In this document: in pieces, positions 54,761-64,000 of the stretch | Position numbering within the stretch: position 1 is the first letter of the stretch | Layout of the letters: each line of letters begins with the position of its first letter | Origin: UBA8752 sp002336475 | Lineage (GTDB): Bacteria > Bacteroidota > Bacteroidia > Flavobacteriales_D > Sanyastnellaceae | Assembly: GCA_943846755.1 (NCBI GenBank) | Contig: OX044365.1 | Coordinates: 1,922,001-1,986,000 of the forward strand | DNA: 64,000 bases | Direction: 5' to 3' | The notes under the pieces: generated by a model | The model's input: only the letters and a program-made list of their open reading frames with translations | The model's database searches: none | Told to the model about the DNA's origin: nothing | Program-made: the position numbers and the translations under genes

Positions 54761-55092
54761 TGATCGCGAAGTTCGCCCTTTGCAAGGACAGTCATCGTGC
54801 TTCGAAAAGCGAGGGCTTTATCGCCAAATTTTTGGCCTCCTTTGGCGCGCATATTGGCGGCGAATTTTTGCTCATACCGGTCGAGATCTTCCTTGGAAGC
54901 CAGTTCATATTGGACCGTATATGTAGGGCCTAGGTCTTGCTCTGTGTGCAGCTCGCAAAACCGGAACCCGAGGAAGCAGCCGGTGCCCATCATGTCGCGT
55001 AAATGCTCGTTGAGCATCCAATTTAGCCAGTTTGAGTTTTGATTCTCCTCGACGGAGATGGTCACGTTATATATAATGTGTGTTTTGGGCAT
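54757..55092 (-). CDS. DUF4286 family protein
   Basis: 111 residues. It matches the small Bacteroidota family DUF4286: IIYNVTISVEENQNSNWLNW at the start, then MLNEHLRDMMGTGCF, TYTVQYELASKEDLDRYEQ and GDKALAFRSTMTVL. The ferredoxin-like alpha-beta pattern is visible. Function is not known to me. It overlaps rsmA by 4 bp, a hint of a translation-related role. It is divergent from the giant repeat-protein gene, 111 bp apart. Confidence 0.85.
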   Translation of the reverse strand: MPKTHIIYNVTISVEENQNSNWLNWMLNEHLRDMMGTGCFLGFRFCELHTEQDLGPTYTVQYELASKEDLDRYEQKFAANMRAKGGQKFGDKALAFRSTMTVLAKGELRDQ

Positions 55093-55147
55093 TTCTCTGG
55101 GTTTATGGAGGTTTAGATTGTGTATTCTAAAGTTTCGTAGAAGAAAA

Positions 55148-55180
55148 TTGGTGTTTTATCGAATTTTGTCCCTATCTTCA
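55148..55180 (+). promoter_or_regulatory. candidate promoter of the giant repeat-protein gene
   Basis: AT-rich region with TTG at 55148, a 22-base spacer and TATCTTCA at 55173-55180 (two mismatches from TAnnTTTG), 23 bp before the ATG. This AT-rich patch stands out from the surrounding GC-rich DNA. Confidence 0.35.
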
Positions 55181-55203
55181 CACTTCGAGAAATCTTAACC
55201 GAG

Positions 55204-58200
55204 ATGAAACTATTTCGCTCAATACTTATGTCGGCGTTCCTGCTGACAGCTTCTTTTGGTCTCCAAGCCCAGCAAAACTATGGGATTGCATACCAGGCCG
55301 TCGCCCGTGATGCGGGAGGTGATGCTTTGGAAAATGCCACCTTGGACGTCCGATTTACACTCCTTGATGCTGCATCCTCTTCGGTGTGGTCGGAGACGCA
55401 CTCCGGTGTGCTAACCGATGAATTCGGTTTGATCAACCTCACGATTGGCAGTATTGCTGGTGCGGATGATCTGGCCGCAGTCGATTGGTCTGCTGGTGGC
55501 TACTCCTTCCAAGTGGAGGTGAACAGTGGTGGCGGATTCGCCTCCTTTGGCATGATGGCCGTGACGGCTGTCCCTGTTGCCATGTTTGCCGCCAGTGCTC
55601 CAGAAGGAACGGCTGACAGTTTGTCTGCTGTGCTCGCGCAAGAAATTGCGGACCGGGCAGCGGGTGATGCAGGATTGGCTTCAGACAATGCGACATTGGC
55701 TGGGTTGGTTGCTTCTAATGCAGGCAACATCGCCACCAACGAGTCGGGCGTTTCATCCAATGCAGGGGCCATTTCAGCGAACTCGGGCAGCATCTCCGCG
55801 AACGCTGGTGACATCTCCACGAACGCTGGGGGCATCTCCACGAACGCTGGTGGCATCTCCACGAACGCTGGGGGCATCTCCACGAACGCTGGGGGCATCT
55901 CCACGAACGCTGGGGGCATCTCCACGAATTCGGGTGACATCTCCACCAATGCTGGAGGCATCTCCACGAACGCTGGTGACATCGCTACGAATTCAACAGC
56001 GATCGGAACCAATGCTGGAAACATTGCCTCGAACACAACCGCCACCGGCACAAATGCTGGCAACATTGGTCAATTGCAGACTGACTTGGCAACGGAGACT
56101 TCGAACCGTGTAAGTGAAGACGCTTCATTGCTCGGACTCATTCAGTCCAATGACACTGACATCGCGGCCAACGCGGGCAGCTCTTCGTCAAACGCTGCAG
56201 CCATTGGCACCAACGCCGGAGACATCAGCCAGCTTCAAACAGACCTCGGTGCTGAAACTTCCAGCCGCCAGTCTGAGGACGCGACCTTGCTCGGTTTGAT
56301 TCAGTCCAATGACGGAGACATTCTGGCATTGAACACATCAGTGGGACAGTTGCAATCCGATTTGACGGGCCTCACCACTTTGGTGAACGACAATGACCAC
56401 TTTGACTTCTCTGCAGGAGTGCTCTCGACAGAAAGTGACATTGATCAGCTCAAAGTGGGTTCTACGGTAACCATGAACGCTACAGGTGCTTCAAGCGTAC
56501 AACTTGCGGTTACTGGTAAGATTTTGACGACCAACATGACGGTTCAGAATGACCTGACTGTGAGCGATAACATTACCGCAGGTAGTGCCTCTTTTACGGG
56601 CAACGTACTGAGCACCGAGGCTCCTATCGCCGACGACCACTTGGCCAACAAGGGGTATGTCGACAACGTAGTGGACGCTGAGATTGCCGGATACACGCAA
56701 GCCATCGTAGATGAAGAAACCCGTGCTTTGGCTGCTGAGTCAGCCCTCGGTGCGCGCATCGATTCCCTCGACGGAGCCCACAGCAGTGAAATTGCCCAGG
56801 TTCAGTCCAATTTGGACGCTGAAATTCTCGCGACCAACGGCGACGTTTCCAGCCTTCAGGGGCAGGTCGATGGCAATGATGGAGACATCACCAACATTCA
56901 GGGTGCCCTCGACACCTTGGCCGATGATGTGAATGTGAACTCTGCTGCTGCGGTTTCCAATTTCTTGGCCATTCAGAGCAACGACGGTGAGATTGCATCG
57001 AACCTTGCTGCCATTGAGAGCAACGACGGTGACATCACAGCCCTTCAGGGTGTGGACGATACACTGGCCATTGATGTGAATGCCAATGCTGCTGCGATTG
57101 CGGCCAACGACGGTGACATCGCTTCTAACTTGTCTGCCATTCAGAGCAACGACGGTGAGATTGCAACGAACCTCTCTGCCATCCAGAGCAACGACGGTGA
57201 CATCACCACCCTTCAAGGTGTGGACGATACGCTCGCTGTTGACGTGAATGCCAACGCTGCTGCGATTGTGGCCAACGATGGTGACATCGCTTCTAACCTG
57301 TCTGAGATCCAAAGCAACGACGGTGACATCACAGCCCTCCAAGGTGTGGATGATACGCTGGCTACTGACGTAAACGCCAACGCTGCTGCGATCTTGGCCA
57401 ACGACGGTGAGATTGCATCCAACCTTGCTGCGATTCAGAGCAACGACGGTGACATCACAGCCCTTCAGGGTGTGGACGATACGCTGGCTGTTGACGTGAA
57501 CGCCAACGCTGCTGCGATTGTGGCCAACGACGGTGACATCGCTTCTAACCTGTCTGAGATCCAGAGTAACGACGGCGACATCACAGCCCTCCAGGGTGTG
57601 GACGATACGCTCGCTTTTGACGTGAACGCCAACGCTGCTGCGATTCTGGCCAACGACGGCGACATCGCTTCTAACCTGTCTGCCATTGTGGCCAATGACG
57701 GTGAGATTGCATCAAACCTTGCTGCCATTCAGAGCAATGACGGCGACATCACGACCCTTCAGGGTGTGGACGATACGCTGGCTGTTGATGTGAATGCCAA
57801 CGCTGCTGCGATTGTGGCCAACGACGGCGACATCGCTTCTAACCTTGCTGCCATTGTGGCCAACGACGGTGAGATTGCATCAAACCTTGCTGCCATTCAG
57901 GGCAACGACGGTGACATCACAGCCCTTCAGGGTGTGGACGATACGCTCGCTTTTGACGTGAACGCCAACGCTGCTGCGATTGTGGCCAACGACGGCGACA
58001 TCGCTTCTAACCTGTCTGCCATCCAGAGCAACGACGGCGACATCACAGCCCTTCAGGGTGTAGATGATACGCTGGCTACTGACGTGAATACCAACGCTGC
58101 TGCGACGGTTTCCAACTTCATTGCCATCCAGAGCAACGACTCTGATATCAGCGACAACGCTTCTGACATCAGCACGAACACGGCTAACATTGGAAGCAAC

Positions 58201-61200
58201 GACACCGACATTTCCAACCTGCAGACCGAGTTGGACGGAACCCAGACGGGTGCTGGTCTCGGAACAGACGGAACGCTACACCGCCAATGGTGCTGCGAAC
58301 TACATCTCAGGATCCACCAGCTTGGTGGACGCTGACGAAGACCTCGACGCTGCCATGCAGACGCTGCAGGATGACGTTGATGCCAATGAGTTGGCCAGCG
58401 ACAATGCTGAAGGCGCTTTGCAGACCGAATTGGACGGAACCCAAACTGGTGCTGGTCTCGGAACGGACGGTGCTTACACCGCCAATGGTGCTGCGAACTA
58501 CATCTCTGGTGCTTCTAGCCTTGCGAATGCCGACGATGCGTTGGATGCGCAGGCCAAGGTCAATGCGGACGGTGTAGCCACCAATGCTGCCGCCATCTTG
58601 AGCAACGACGGAGACATTAGCACCAACGCTACTAACATCGGAAGCAACGACACTGACATTTCCAACTTGCAGACCGAATTGGACGGAACCCAGACGGGTG
58701 CCGGCCTCGGTACAGACGGTGCTTACACCGCCAACGGTTCTACCACGTACATCGCTGGATCTGCCAGCTTGGTGGACGCCGACGAGGACCTCGACGCTGC
58801 CATGAAGTCGCTTCAGGACGATGTTGACGCCAACGAGTTGGCCAGCGACAATGCTGAAGGCGCTTTGCAGACCGAGTTGGACGGAACCCAGACGGGTGCT
58901 GGCCTCGGAACAGACGGTGCCTACACCGCCAACGGTGCTGCGAACTACATCTCAGGCTCTGCCAGCTTGGTGGACGCCGACGAAGACCTCGACGCTGCCA
59001 TGAAGACGCTCCAGGATGACGTTGATGCCAACGAGTTGGCCAGCGACAATGCTGAAGGCGCTTTGCAGACCGAGTTGGACGGAACCCAGACGGGTGCTGG
59101 CCTCGGAACAGACGGTGCCTACACCGCCAACGGTGCTGCGAACTACATCTCAGGCTCCACCAGCTTGGTGGACGCTGACGAAGACCTCGACGCTGCCATG
59201 AAGACGCTTCAAGATGACGTTGATGCCAACGAGTTGGCCAGCGACAATGCTGAAGGCGCTTTGCAGACCGAGTTGGACGGAACCCAGACGGGTGCTGGCC
59301 TCGGCACGGACGGTGCCTACACCGCCAACGGTGCTGCCAACTACATCTCAGGCTCTACCAGCTTGGTGGACGCTGACGAAGACCTCGACGCTGCCATGAA
59401 GACGCTTCAAGATGACGTTGATGCCAACGAGTTGGCCAGCGACAATGCTGAAAGCGCTTTGCAATCCGAATTGGACGGAACCCAAACGGGTGCTGGCCTC
59501 GGAACGGATGGAACGTACACCGCCAACGGTGCTACGAACTACATCTCAGGCTCTACCAGCTTGGTGGACGCTGACGAGGACCTCGATGGAGCGATTTACG
59601 ACGAGACGGTTTCGCGTTCTTCTGGCGACATTTTCTTAAACCAACTGATCACTACCAACACGGTAGCTGTGGCTGGAAATACCGCTTCAATTGGCACATT
59701 GAACAGCTCTGTGAGCACCAATGCTGGTGATATTGGTACGCTTCAGACGGACCTCTCCAACGAGATCTCGGCTACCAATTCAGATGTCACAAGTCTCCAG
59801 AGTCAAATTGACAACCTGCCCACCAGCCCTGCAGAAATTGCAGCTGAGGTAGAGAACAACGATTACTTTGATGAGCCCATCAGCGGCACCATCTCGACTG
59901 AGTCTCAGATTTCCATGGTCGTACTGCCTGCTTTGGCGGTGACTGGAGCTACGAACCTCGAAGATGTAGACATCGATGGGTCGCTCGAAGTGAGTGCCAT
60001 TTCTACAGCTCAGGTTGAAACCACAGGTGATGTGATTGTCGGAGACGACGTGATCACCACAGACGACGTCAATGTCGGCGACCGCCTCACAGTAGCCGGT
60101 ACGTCCGCCTTCACAGGTGCCTCGACATTCAACGGAGGTCTGACCGGAACCCTCACGGGTACGGCGAGCGATATCAGCAACCACAATACAGACGCCCTCA
60201 CAGAGGGAACGACCAACCTGTACTACACGGATACCCGCAGCCGCGGTGCCTTGAGCGCAACGGATGCCGGTGGTGACGGCAGCTTCGCTTACAACAGTGC
60301 AACAGGCGTGATGACCTACACGGGCCCAAGCGCTGCTGAGACGCGCGCCCACTTTGCTGGAGGTACGGGAGTGTCAATCACAGACGGTACGGTGGCCATC
60401 GGCCAGGCTGTTGGTACTGCTGATAACGTGCAGTTTGGCGCGGTGACGGCTAACCTCACAGGAAACGTTACGGGCAATGTATCGGGCAACGCTGGCACAG
60501 TGACGAACGGAGTATACACTACAAACAGTGTGACGGTTTTGAACGACGTGAGCAACGCTGGTAGTGGCGCTATCATTACGGATGCTGAGCGCACGAAGTT
60601 GAATGGCATCGAGACGGCCGCTACGGCTGACCAGACGGGAGCTGAGATCAAGACGGCATACGAAGCAGAGGCCAAGGCCTTTACGGATGCTCAGTTTGAC
60701 AAGCTCGCCCTCGTCGAAGACGGCGCTACGGCTGATCAGACGGGAGCTGAGATCAAGACGGCTTACGAGGCGGAGGCCAAGGCCTTCACGGATGCTCAGT
60801 TTGACAAGCTCGCCCTCATCGAGGATGGCGCTACGGCTGACCAGACGGGAGCTGAGATTAAGACGGCTTACGAGGCAGAGGCCAAGGCCTTCACTGACGC
60901 TCAGTTTGATAAGCTCGCCCTCATCGAGGACGCGGCTGATGTGACCGACGCTGCGAATGTCGCCGCTGCAGGTGCTGTGATGAACACGGGCGACGAGACC
61001 GTCGCGGGCACGAAGACCTTTAGCAGCACCATCCAGGGCAGCGTGAGCGGCAATGCTGGTACGGTGACCAACGGAGTCTATACGACGAGCAGCGTGGCCA
61101 ACCTGAGCGATGTGACGAGTGCCGGTAGCGGTGCCATCATCACCTCTGCTGAGCGCACGAAGTTGAATGGCATCGAGACGGCAGCTACGGCTGACCAGAC

Positions 61201-63547
61201 GGGCGCTGAGATCAAGACGGCTTACGAAGCAGAGACCAAGGCCTTCACGGACGCCCAGTTTGACAAGCTCGCCCTTATCGAGGCCAGTGCCACAGCCAAC
61301 AGCACGGACGCTACGCTCCTTGCCCGCGCCAACCACACTGGAACGCAGGCGGCTTCTACGATCAGCGACTTTGACGCTGAGGTGTCCAACAACACTTCTG
61401 TTGCTGCCAATACCGCCAAGGTGAGCGCCGATGGATTGGTGACCACGCACAGTGACGTGACGAGTGCCGGTAGCGGTGCCATCATCACCTCTGCTGAGCG
61501 CACGAAGTTGAATGGCATCGAGACGGCAGCTACGGCTGACCAGACGGGCGCTGAGATCAAGACGGCTTACGAAGCAGAGACCAAGGCCTTCACGGACGCC
61601 CAGTTTGACAAGCTCGCTCTTATCGAGGCCAGTGCCACAGCCAACAGCACGGACGCTACGCTCCTTGCCCGCGCCAACCACACTGGAACGCAGGCGGCTT
61701 CTACGATCAGCGACTTTGACGCTGAGGTGTCCAACAACACTTCTGTTGCTGCCAATACCGCCAAGGTGAGCGCCGATGGATTGGTGACCACGCACAGTGA
61801 CGTGACGAGTGCCGGTAGCGGTGCCATCATCACCTCTGCTGAGCGCACGAAGTTGAATGGCATCGAGACGGCAGCTACGGCTGACCAGACGGGCGCTGAG
61901 ATCAAGACGGCTTACGAAGCAGAGACCAAGGCCTTCACGGACGCCCAGTTTGACAAGCTCGCTCTTATCGAGGCCGGTGCCACAGCCAACAGCACGGACG
62001 CTACGCTCCTTGCCCGCGCCAACCACACTGGAACGCAGGCGGCTTCTACGATCAGCGACTTTGACGCTGAGGTGTCCAACAACACTTCTGTTGCTGCCAA
62101 TACCGCCAAGGTGAGCGCCGATGGATTGGTGACCACGCACAGTGACGTGACGAGTGCCGGTAGCGGTGCCATCATCACCTCTGCTGAGCGCACGAAGTTG
62201 ACGAACATCGAGGCGGCAGCTGACGTGACCGATGCCGCTAATGTGGCTGCAGCAGGTGCTGTGATGAACACAGGCGATGAGACCATCGCTGGTGCGAAGA
62301 CCTTTAGCAGCACCATCCAGGGCAGCGTGAGCGGCAATGCTGGTACGGTGACCAATGGAGTCTATACGACGAGCAGCGTGGCCAATCTGAGCGATGTGAC
62401 GAGTGCCGGTAGCGGCGCCATCATCACCTCTGCTGAGCGCACGAAGTTGACCAACCTCGAGGATGGAGCTGACGTGACCGATGCCGCCAATGTGGCCGCA
62501 GCGGGTGCTGTGATGAACACAGGGGATGAGACCATCGCCGGTGCGAAGACCTTTAGCAGCGTCATCCAGGGTGACCTCAACGGCAACGTCACAGGAACGG
62601 TGAGCAGCATTGCCAACCACAATACGGGCAACCTCGCTGAGGGCAGCAACCTTTACTATACTGAAGCTCGCAGTCGCGGTGCCGTGAGTGCTACCGACGC
62701 CGGCGGTGACGGCAGCTTCGCTTACAACAGTGCAACGGGTGTGATGACCTACACGGGTCCAAGCGCTGCTGAGGCACGTGCCCACTTCGCTGGAGGCACT
62801 GGTGTTACGATTACGGCAGGTTCAGTGGCCATTGGCCAGCCTGTGGCGACGACGGACGCTGTGACCTTTGCTTCTGCAGCGACCACGGGCGCTGTTTCCG
62901 TGGGAGGAGCCCTCGGTGCGACGGGTGCCACGACGTTGGGCAGCACGCTTGACGTTGCGGGTGCTGGTGAGTTTGACTCTAGCCTCGGTGTCGATGGCAA
63001 CCTCCGGGTTGGTACTGGTGGTGCCAGCACGTTCCAGGTGAACAGCACTTCTGGTGCGCTCTCCACGAGCGGTGACATTAGCACGACAGGTGGTGTACAG
63101 AGCACTTCGTTGATTGCTACAGGTACGGCCTTGCTGCAGGGAACGACGACAGCAAGCACCTTGAGTGTGTCGAACTTCCTGACGCTCAACAACGAGCCGC
63201 TGCTTGACTCACACGCTGCTACGAAGTTGTATGTGGACAGCCGTCCTCAGGCATACAGCTTCGATCAGACTGGAGGAAACTACCAGACAAACAGTGACCG
63301 CCTGAACATCACGGAGTCCAACGACTTCACCTTGACGATCAGCGGTGCCAGCCTAGCGGGTGCAACGTCTTACAAGCTGCACTACAAGGGAGGAGAAGCC
63401 ACACTTACGTTGGTGTCTTCAACGGCAACCACTGCTACCCTGACATTGACGGATACTGCCGTGACCACGCTGGTGGGATCGGATACCGAGGGCCAGATGA
63501 TGCTCAGCATCGATGGCGCAGGAACAGGCCTTTACGTGAAGTTCTGA
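55204..63547 (+). CDS. giant secreted repeat protein with phage-tail-fibre-like modules, one frameshift
   Basis: About 2,780 residues when a one-base insertion near 58276 is removed; as given, the frames are 55204-58335 and 58121-63547. Order: signal peptide (cleavage near LQAQ); a Bacteroidota secreted N-domain (YGIAYQAVARDAGG, DEFGLINLTIGS); Asn/Ser/Ala heptad repeats; a DHLANKGYVD motif; about eight 42-residue NDGDITALQGVDDTLA units; seven 66-residue ELDGTQTGAGLGTDG units; then modules such as NLYYTDTRSRG, YNSATGVMTYTGPSAAE and DQTGAEIKTAYEAEAKAF, and a closing DSHAATKLYVDSR before a C-terminal beta domain. Heptads and xKxYVD motifs fit a long trimeric fibre. I see no T9SS type A domain or anchor. 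It is probably a surface fibre or adhesin; role unproven. Confidence 0.8.
55811..55980 (+). repeat. 21-bp tandem repeats encoding ISTNAGG heptads
   Basis: About eight near-identical 21-bp units (GGCATCTCCACGAACGCTGG type) coding for the heptad G-I-S-T-N-A-G, with diverged copies on both sides (about 55720-56070). The 7-residue period fits a trimeric coiled-coil or beta-helical stalk. Confidence 0.9.
57022..58140 (+). repeat. 126-bp repeats (42-residue NDGDI/VDDTLA units)
   Basis: Eight copies of the LQGVDDTLA core. Each unit is six heptads long, and some copies carry an extra 14-residue NDGEIASNLAAIQS segment. Sequence identity between copies is very high, so array length is prone to recombination and assembly error. 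Confidence 0.88.
58219..59600 (+). repeat. 198-bp repeats (66-residue ELDGTQTGAGLGTDG units)
   Basis: Seven copies of the ELDGTQTGAGLGTDG core, most followed by YTANGAANYISG, SLVDADEDLDAAM and DDVDANELASDNAE. The second copy diverges to SLANADDALDAQAK. The first copy carries the extra C at 58276 that breaks the frame relative to every other copy. Confidence 0.9.
60203..60445 (+). repeat. phage-tail-fibre-like module, copy 1
   Basis: Encodes NLYYTDTRSRGALSATDAGG, then GSFAYNSATGVMTYTGPSAA and FAGGTGVSITDGTVAIGQAV (in order). From memory this arrangement is typical of tail-fibre and structural proteins of marine myoviruses. A second copy is at 62639-62880. Confidence 0.7.
60620..60934 (+). repeat. 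three 105-bp repeats (35-residue ATADQTGAEIKTAYEAEAKA units)
   Basis: Three head-to-tail copies at 60620, 60725 and 60830, each encoding ATADQTGAEIKTAYEAEAKA then FTDAQFDKLAL and an IEDG-type end. The same unit recurs inside the 345-bp repeats downstream. Confidence 0.9.
61151..62185 (+). repeat. three near-identical 345-bp tandem repeats
   Basis: Copies begin exactly at 61151, 61496 and 61841, with the first bases of a fourth at 62186. I can see only a few differences between them (for example GCC/GCT before CTTATCGAG and CCAGTGCC/CCGGTGCC). Each encodes 115 residues, including TADQTGAEIK, ARANHTGTQAASTISDFDAE and VTSAGSGAIITSAERTKL. Confidence 0.93.
62639..62880 (+). repeat. phage-tail-fibre-like module, copy 2
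   Basis: Second copy of the NLYYTEARSRG / SATGVMTYTGPSAAE / FAGGTGVTITAG module, diverged from copy 1 mostly at its ends. It marks the start of the unique C-terminal part of the giant protein. Confidence 0.7.
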
Positions 63548-63582
63548 TTGAGGAACCTGATCACCCCATAGACAGCACAATC

Positions 63583-63987
63583 ATGAAGCGAATCTTATTC
63601 CTCGTCATGCTGCTCGCCGGATGCGGGTTGTTCACCGAAGAGGTATCCGCCCAGGCGGTTCTCGGGCGCCACGCCATCACTTCCGGCTTCCACGCTGGAA
63701 CGGCAGACGGCCTCGACCTTGACGGAACGATCGGCCAATCCATCACTGGAACGGTCAGCATCCCAGATCAGTACCTCACGCAAGGTTTCCACCAGCCTGA
63801 GAACAACACCCCTTGTCCTGGAGACGTCAACGGCGATGGCCTGGTCTCCACAACGGACATTCTGGATATCCTCGGATACTACGGATGCCTGGAGGACTGT
63901 GGGGATTACGATACCAACGGTGATGGCGTAGTCGGAGCTCCCGACCTCCTCTTCATCCTCGGCTATTACGGCCAGATCTGCGAATGA
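63583..63987 (+). CDS. small secreted protein with dockerin-like C-terminal pair
   Basis: 134 residues. The N-terminus is either a lipoprotein signal (LAGC, Cys14) or a standard signal cleaved near VSAQA. A short beta region (VLGRHAITSGFHAGTADG, GTIGQSITGTVSI, YLTQGFHQP) resembles the segment that often precedes sorting domains in Bacteroidota. The end is a dockerin-like pair, DVNGDGLVSTTDILDILGYYG-type then DTNGDGVVGAPDLLFILGYYG-type loops, with cysteines in GCLEDCG and a final QICE. It starts 35 bp after the giant gene on the same strand and may be its partner. Confidence 0.8.
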   Translation: MKRILFLVMLLAGCGLFTEEVSAQAVLGRHAITSGFHAGTADGLDLDGTIGQSITGTVSIPDQYLTQGFHQPENNTPCPGDVNGDGLVSTTDILDILGYYGCLEDCGDYDTNGDGVVGAPDLLFILGYYGQICE

Positions 63988-64000
63988 TTTGAGCCAGAAG

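Noticed and set aside
55811..55980. Possible CRISPR array because of short regular repeats
   Set aside because: The 21-bp units are directly adjacent with no spacers, stay in frame and encode heptads; there are no cas genes.
60374..62785. Long open frame (about 800 codons) on the minus strand opposite the giant gene
   Set aside because: It mirrors the repeats of the plus-strand gene, has no recognisable domain, and is explained by the biased codons of the repeats.
60203..62880. Prophage or phage remnant
   Set aside because: Only tail-fibre-like modules are present; no capsid, terminase, integrase or lysis genes or attachment sites occur, and the gene has a bacterial secretion signal.
58121..63547. 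Independent gene beginning at 58121
   Set aside because: Its first 50 codons are out of frame with the repeats and merely read through the upstream gene; it is the second half of one gene after a one-base insertion.

Overview
The window looks like part of a Bacteroidota chromosome, most likely a marine Flavobacteriales-type lineage with unusually GC-rich DNA for that group. The evidence is a T9SS type A C-terminal domain on a secreted thioredoxin, two TonB-dependent receptors, DUF4286 and DUF6150 proteins, a three-gene B-type succinate dehydrogenase, a ScoA/ScoB CoA transferase, a DinB/SRAP/DnaE2 cassette with an XRE-S24 regulator, and repeated TAnnTTTG/TAnnTTCG sequences (the Bacteroidota -7 element) ahead of genes. 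Coding density is very high. Many neighbours overlap by 4 bp, no gene-free stretch exceeds 300 bp, and I see no rRNA, tRNA, CRISPR array or insertion sequence.

Layout. 1-2.6 kb: 3' part of dprA, an Hpt phosphotransfer protein and the RseP protease. 2.7-9.4 kb: a class A penicillin-binding protein with a cysteine-rich insert, then a tight run in which scoA and scoB are separated by an arylsulfotransferase-like gene and a membrane-anchored sulfotransferase. 9.4-15.3 kb (minus strand): a dockerin-like protein, folB-gltX, a T9SS thioredoxin coupled to a di-haem peroxidase, and a small outer-membrane protein. 15.4-19.4 kb: a short SSB and sdhCAB. 19.5-22.3 kb: a metal-binding HMA protein and its TonB receptor. 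22.3-31.1 kb (minus strand): error-prone dnaE2, SRAP and dinB behind a palindromic operator candidate, a secreted zinc protease with dockerin-like tail, an S24 repressor and Nfu. 31.2-40.5 kb: two amidohydrolase-family genes, a DUF4139 protein, DUF6150, trpS and a YadA-head-like protein. 40.6-55.1 kb: bacilliredoxin, aspS (frameshifted), acyl-CoA carboxylase beta, a redoxin, queA, truB, mfd, a second TonB receptor, fbp, rsmA and DUF4286. 55.2-64 kb: a giant secreted repeat protein (about 2,780 residues once one frameshift is repaired) followed by a small dockerin-like protein.

How the genes fit together. Housekeeping genes (respiration, tRNA charging and modification, cell wall, DNA repair) are interleaved with envelope and secreted proteins. 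The most unusual content is the giant protein, which joins a Bacteroidota secreted N-terminus to modules of the kind found in marine phage tail fibres, and a set of secreted proteins that carry dockerin-like EF-hand pairs with conserved cysteines in place of the usual T9SS domain. Two single-base indels, one in the essential gene aspS and one in a giant-gene repeat, suggest residual assembly errors.
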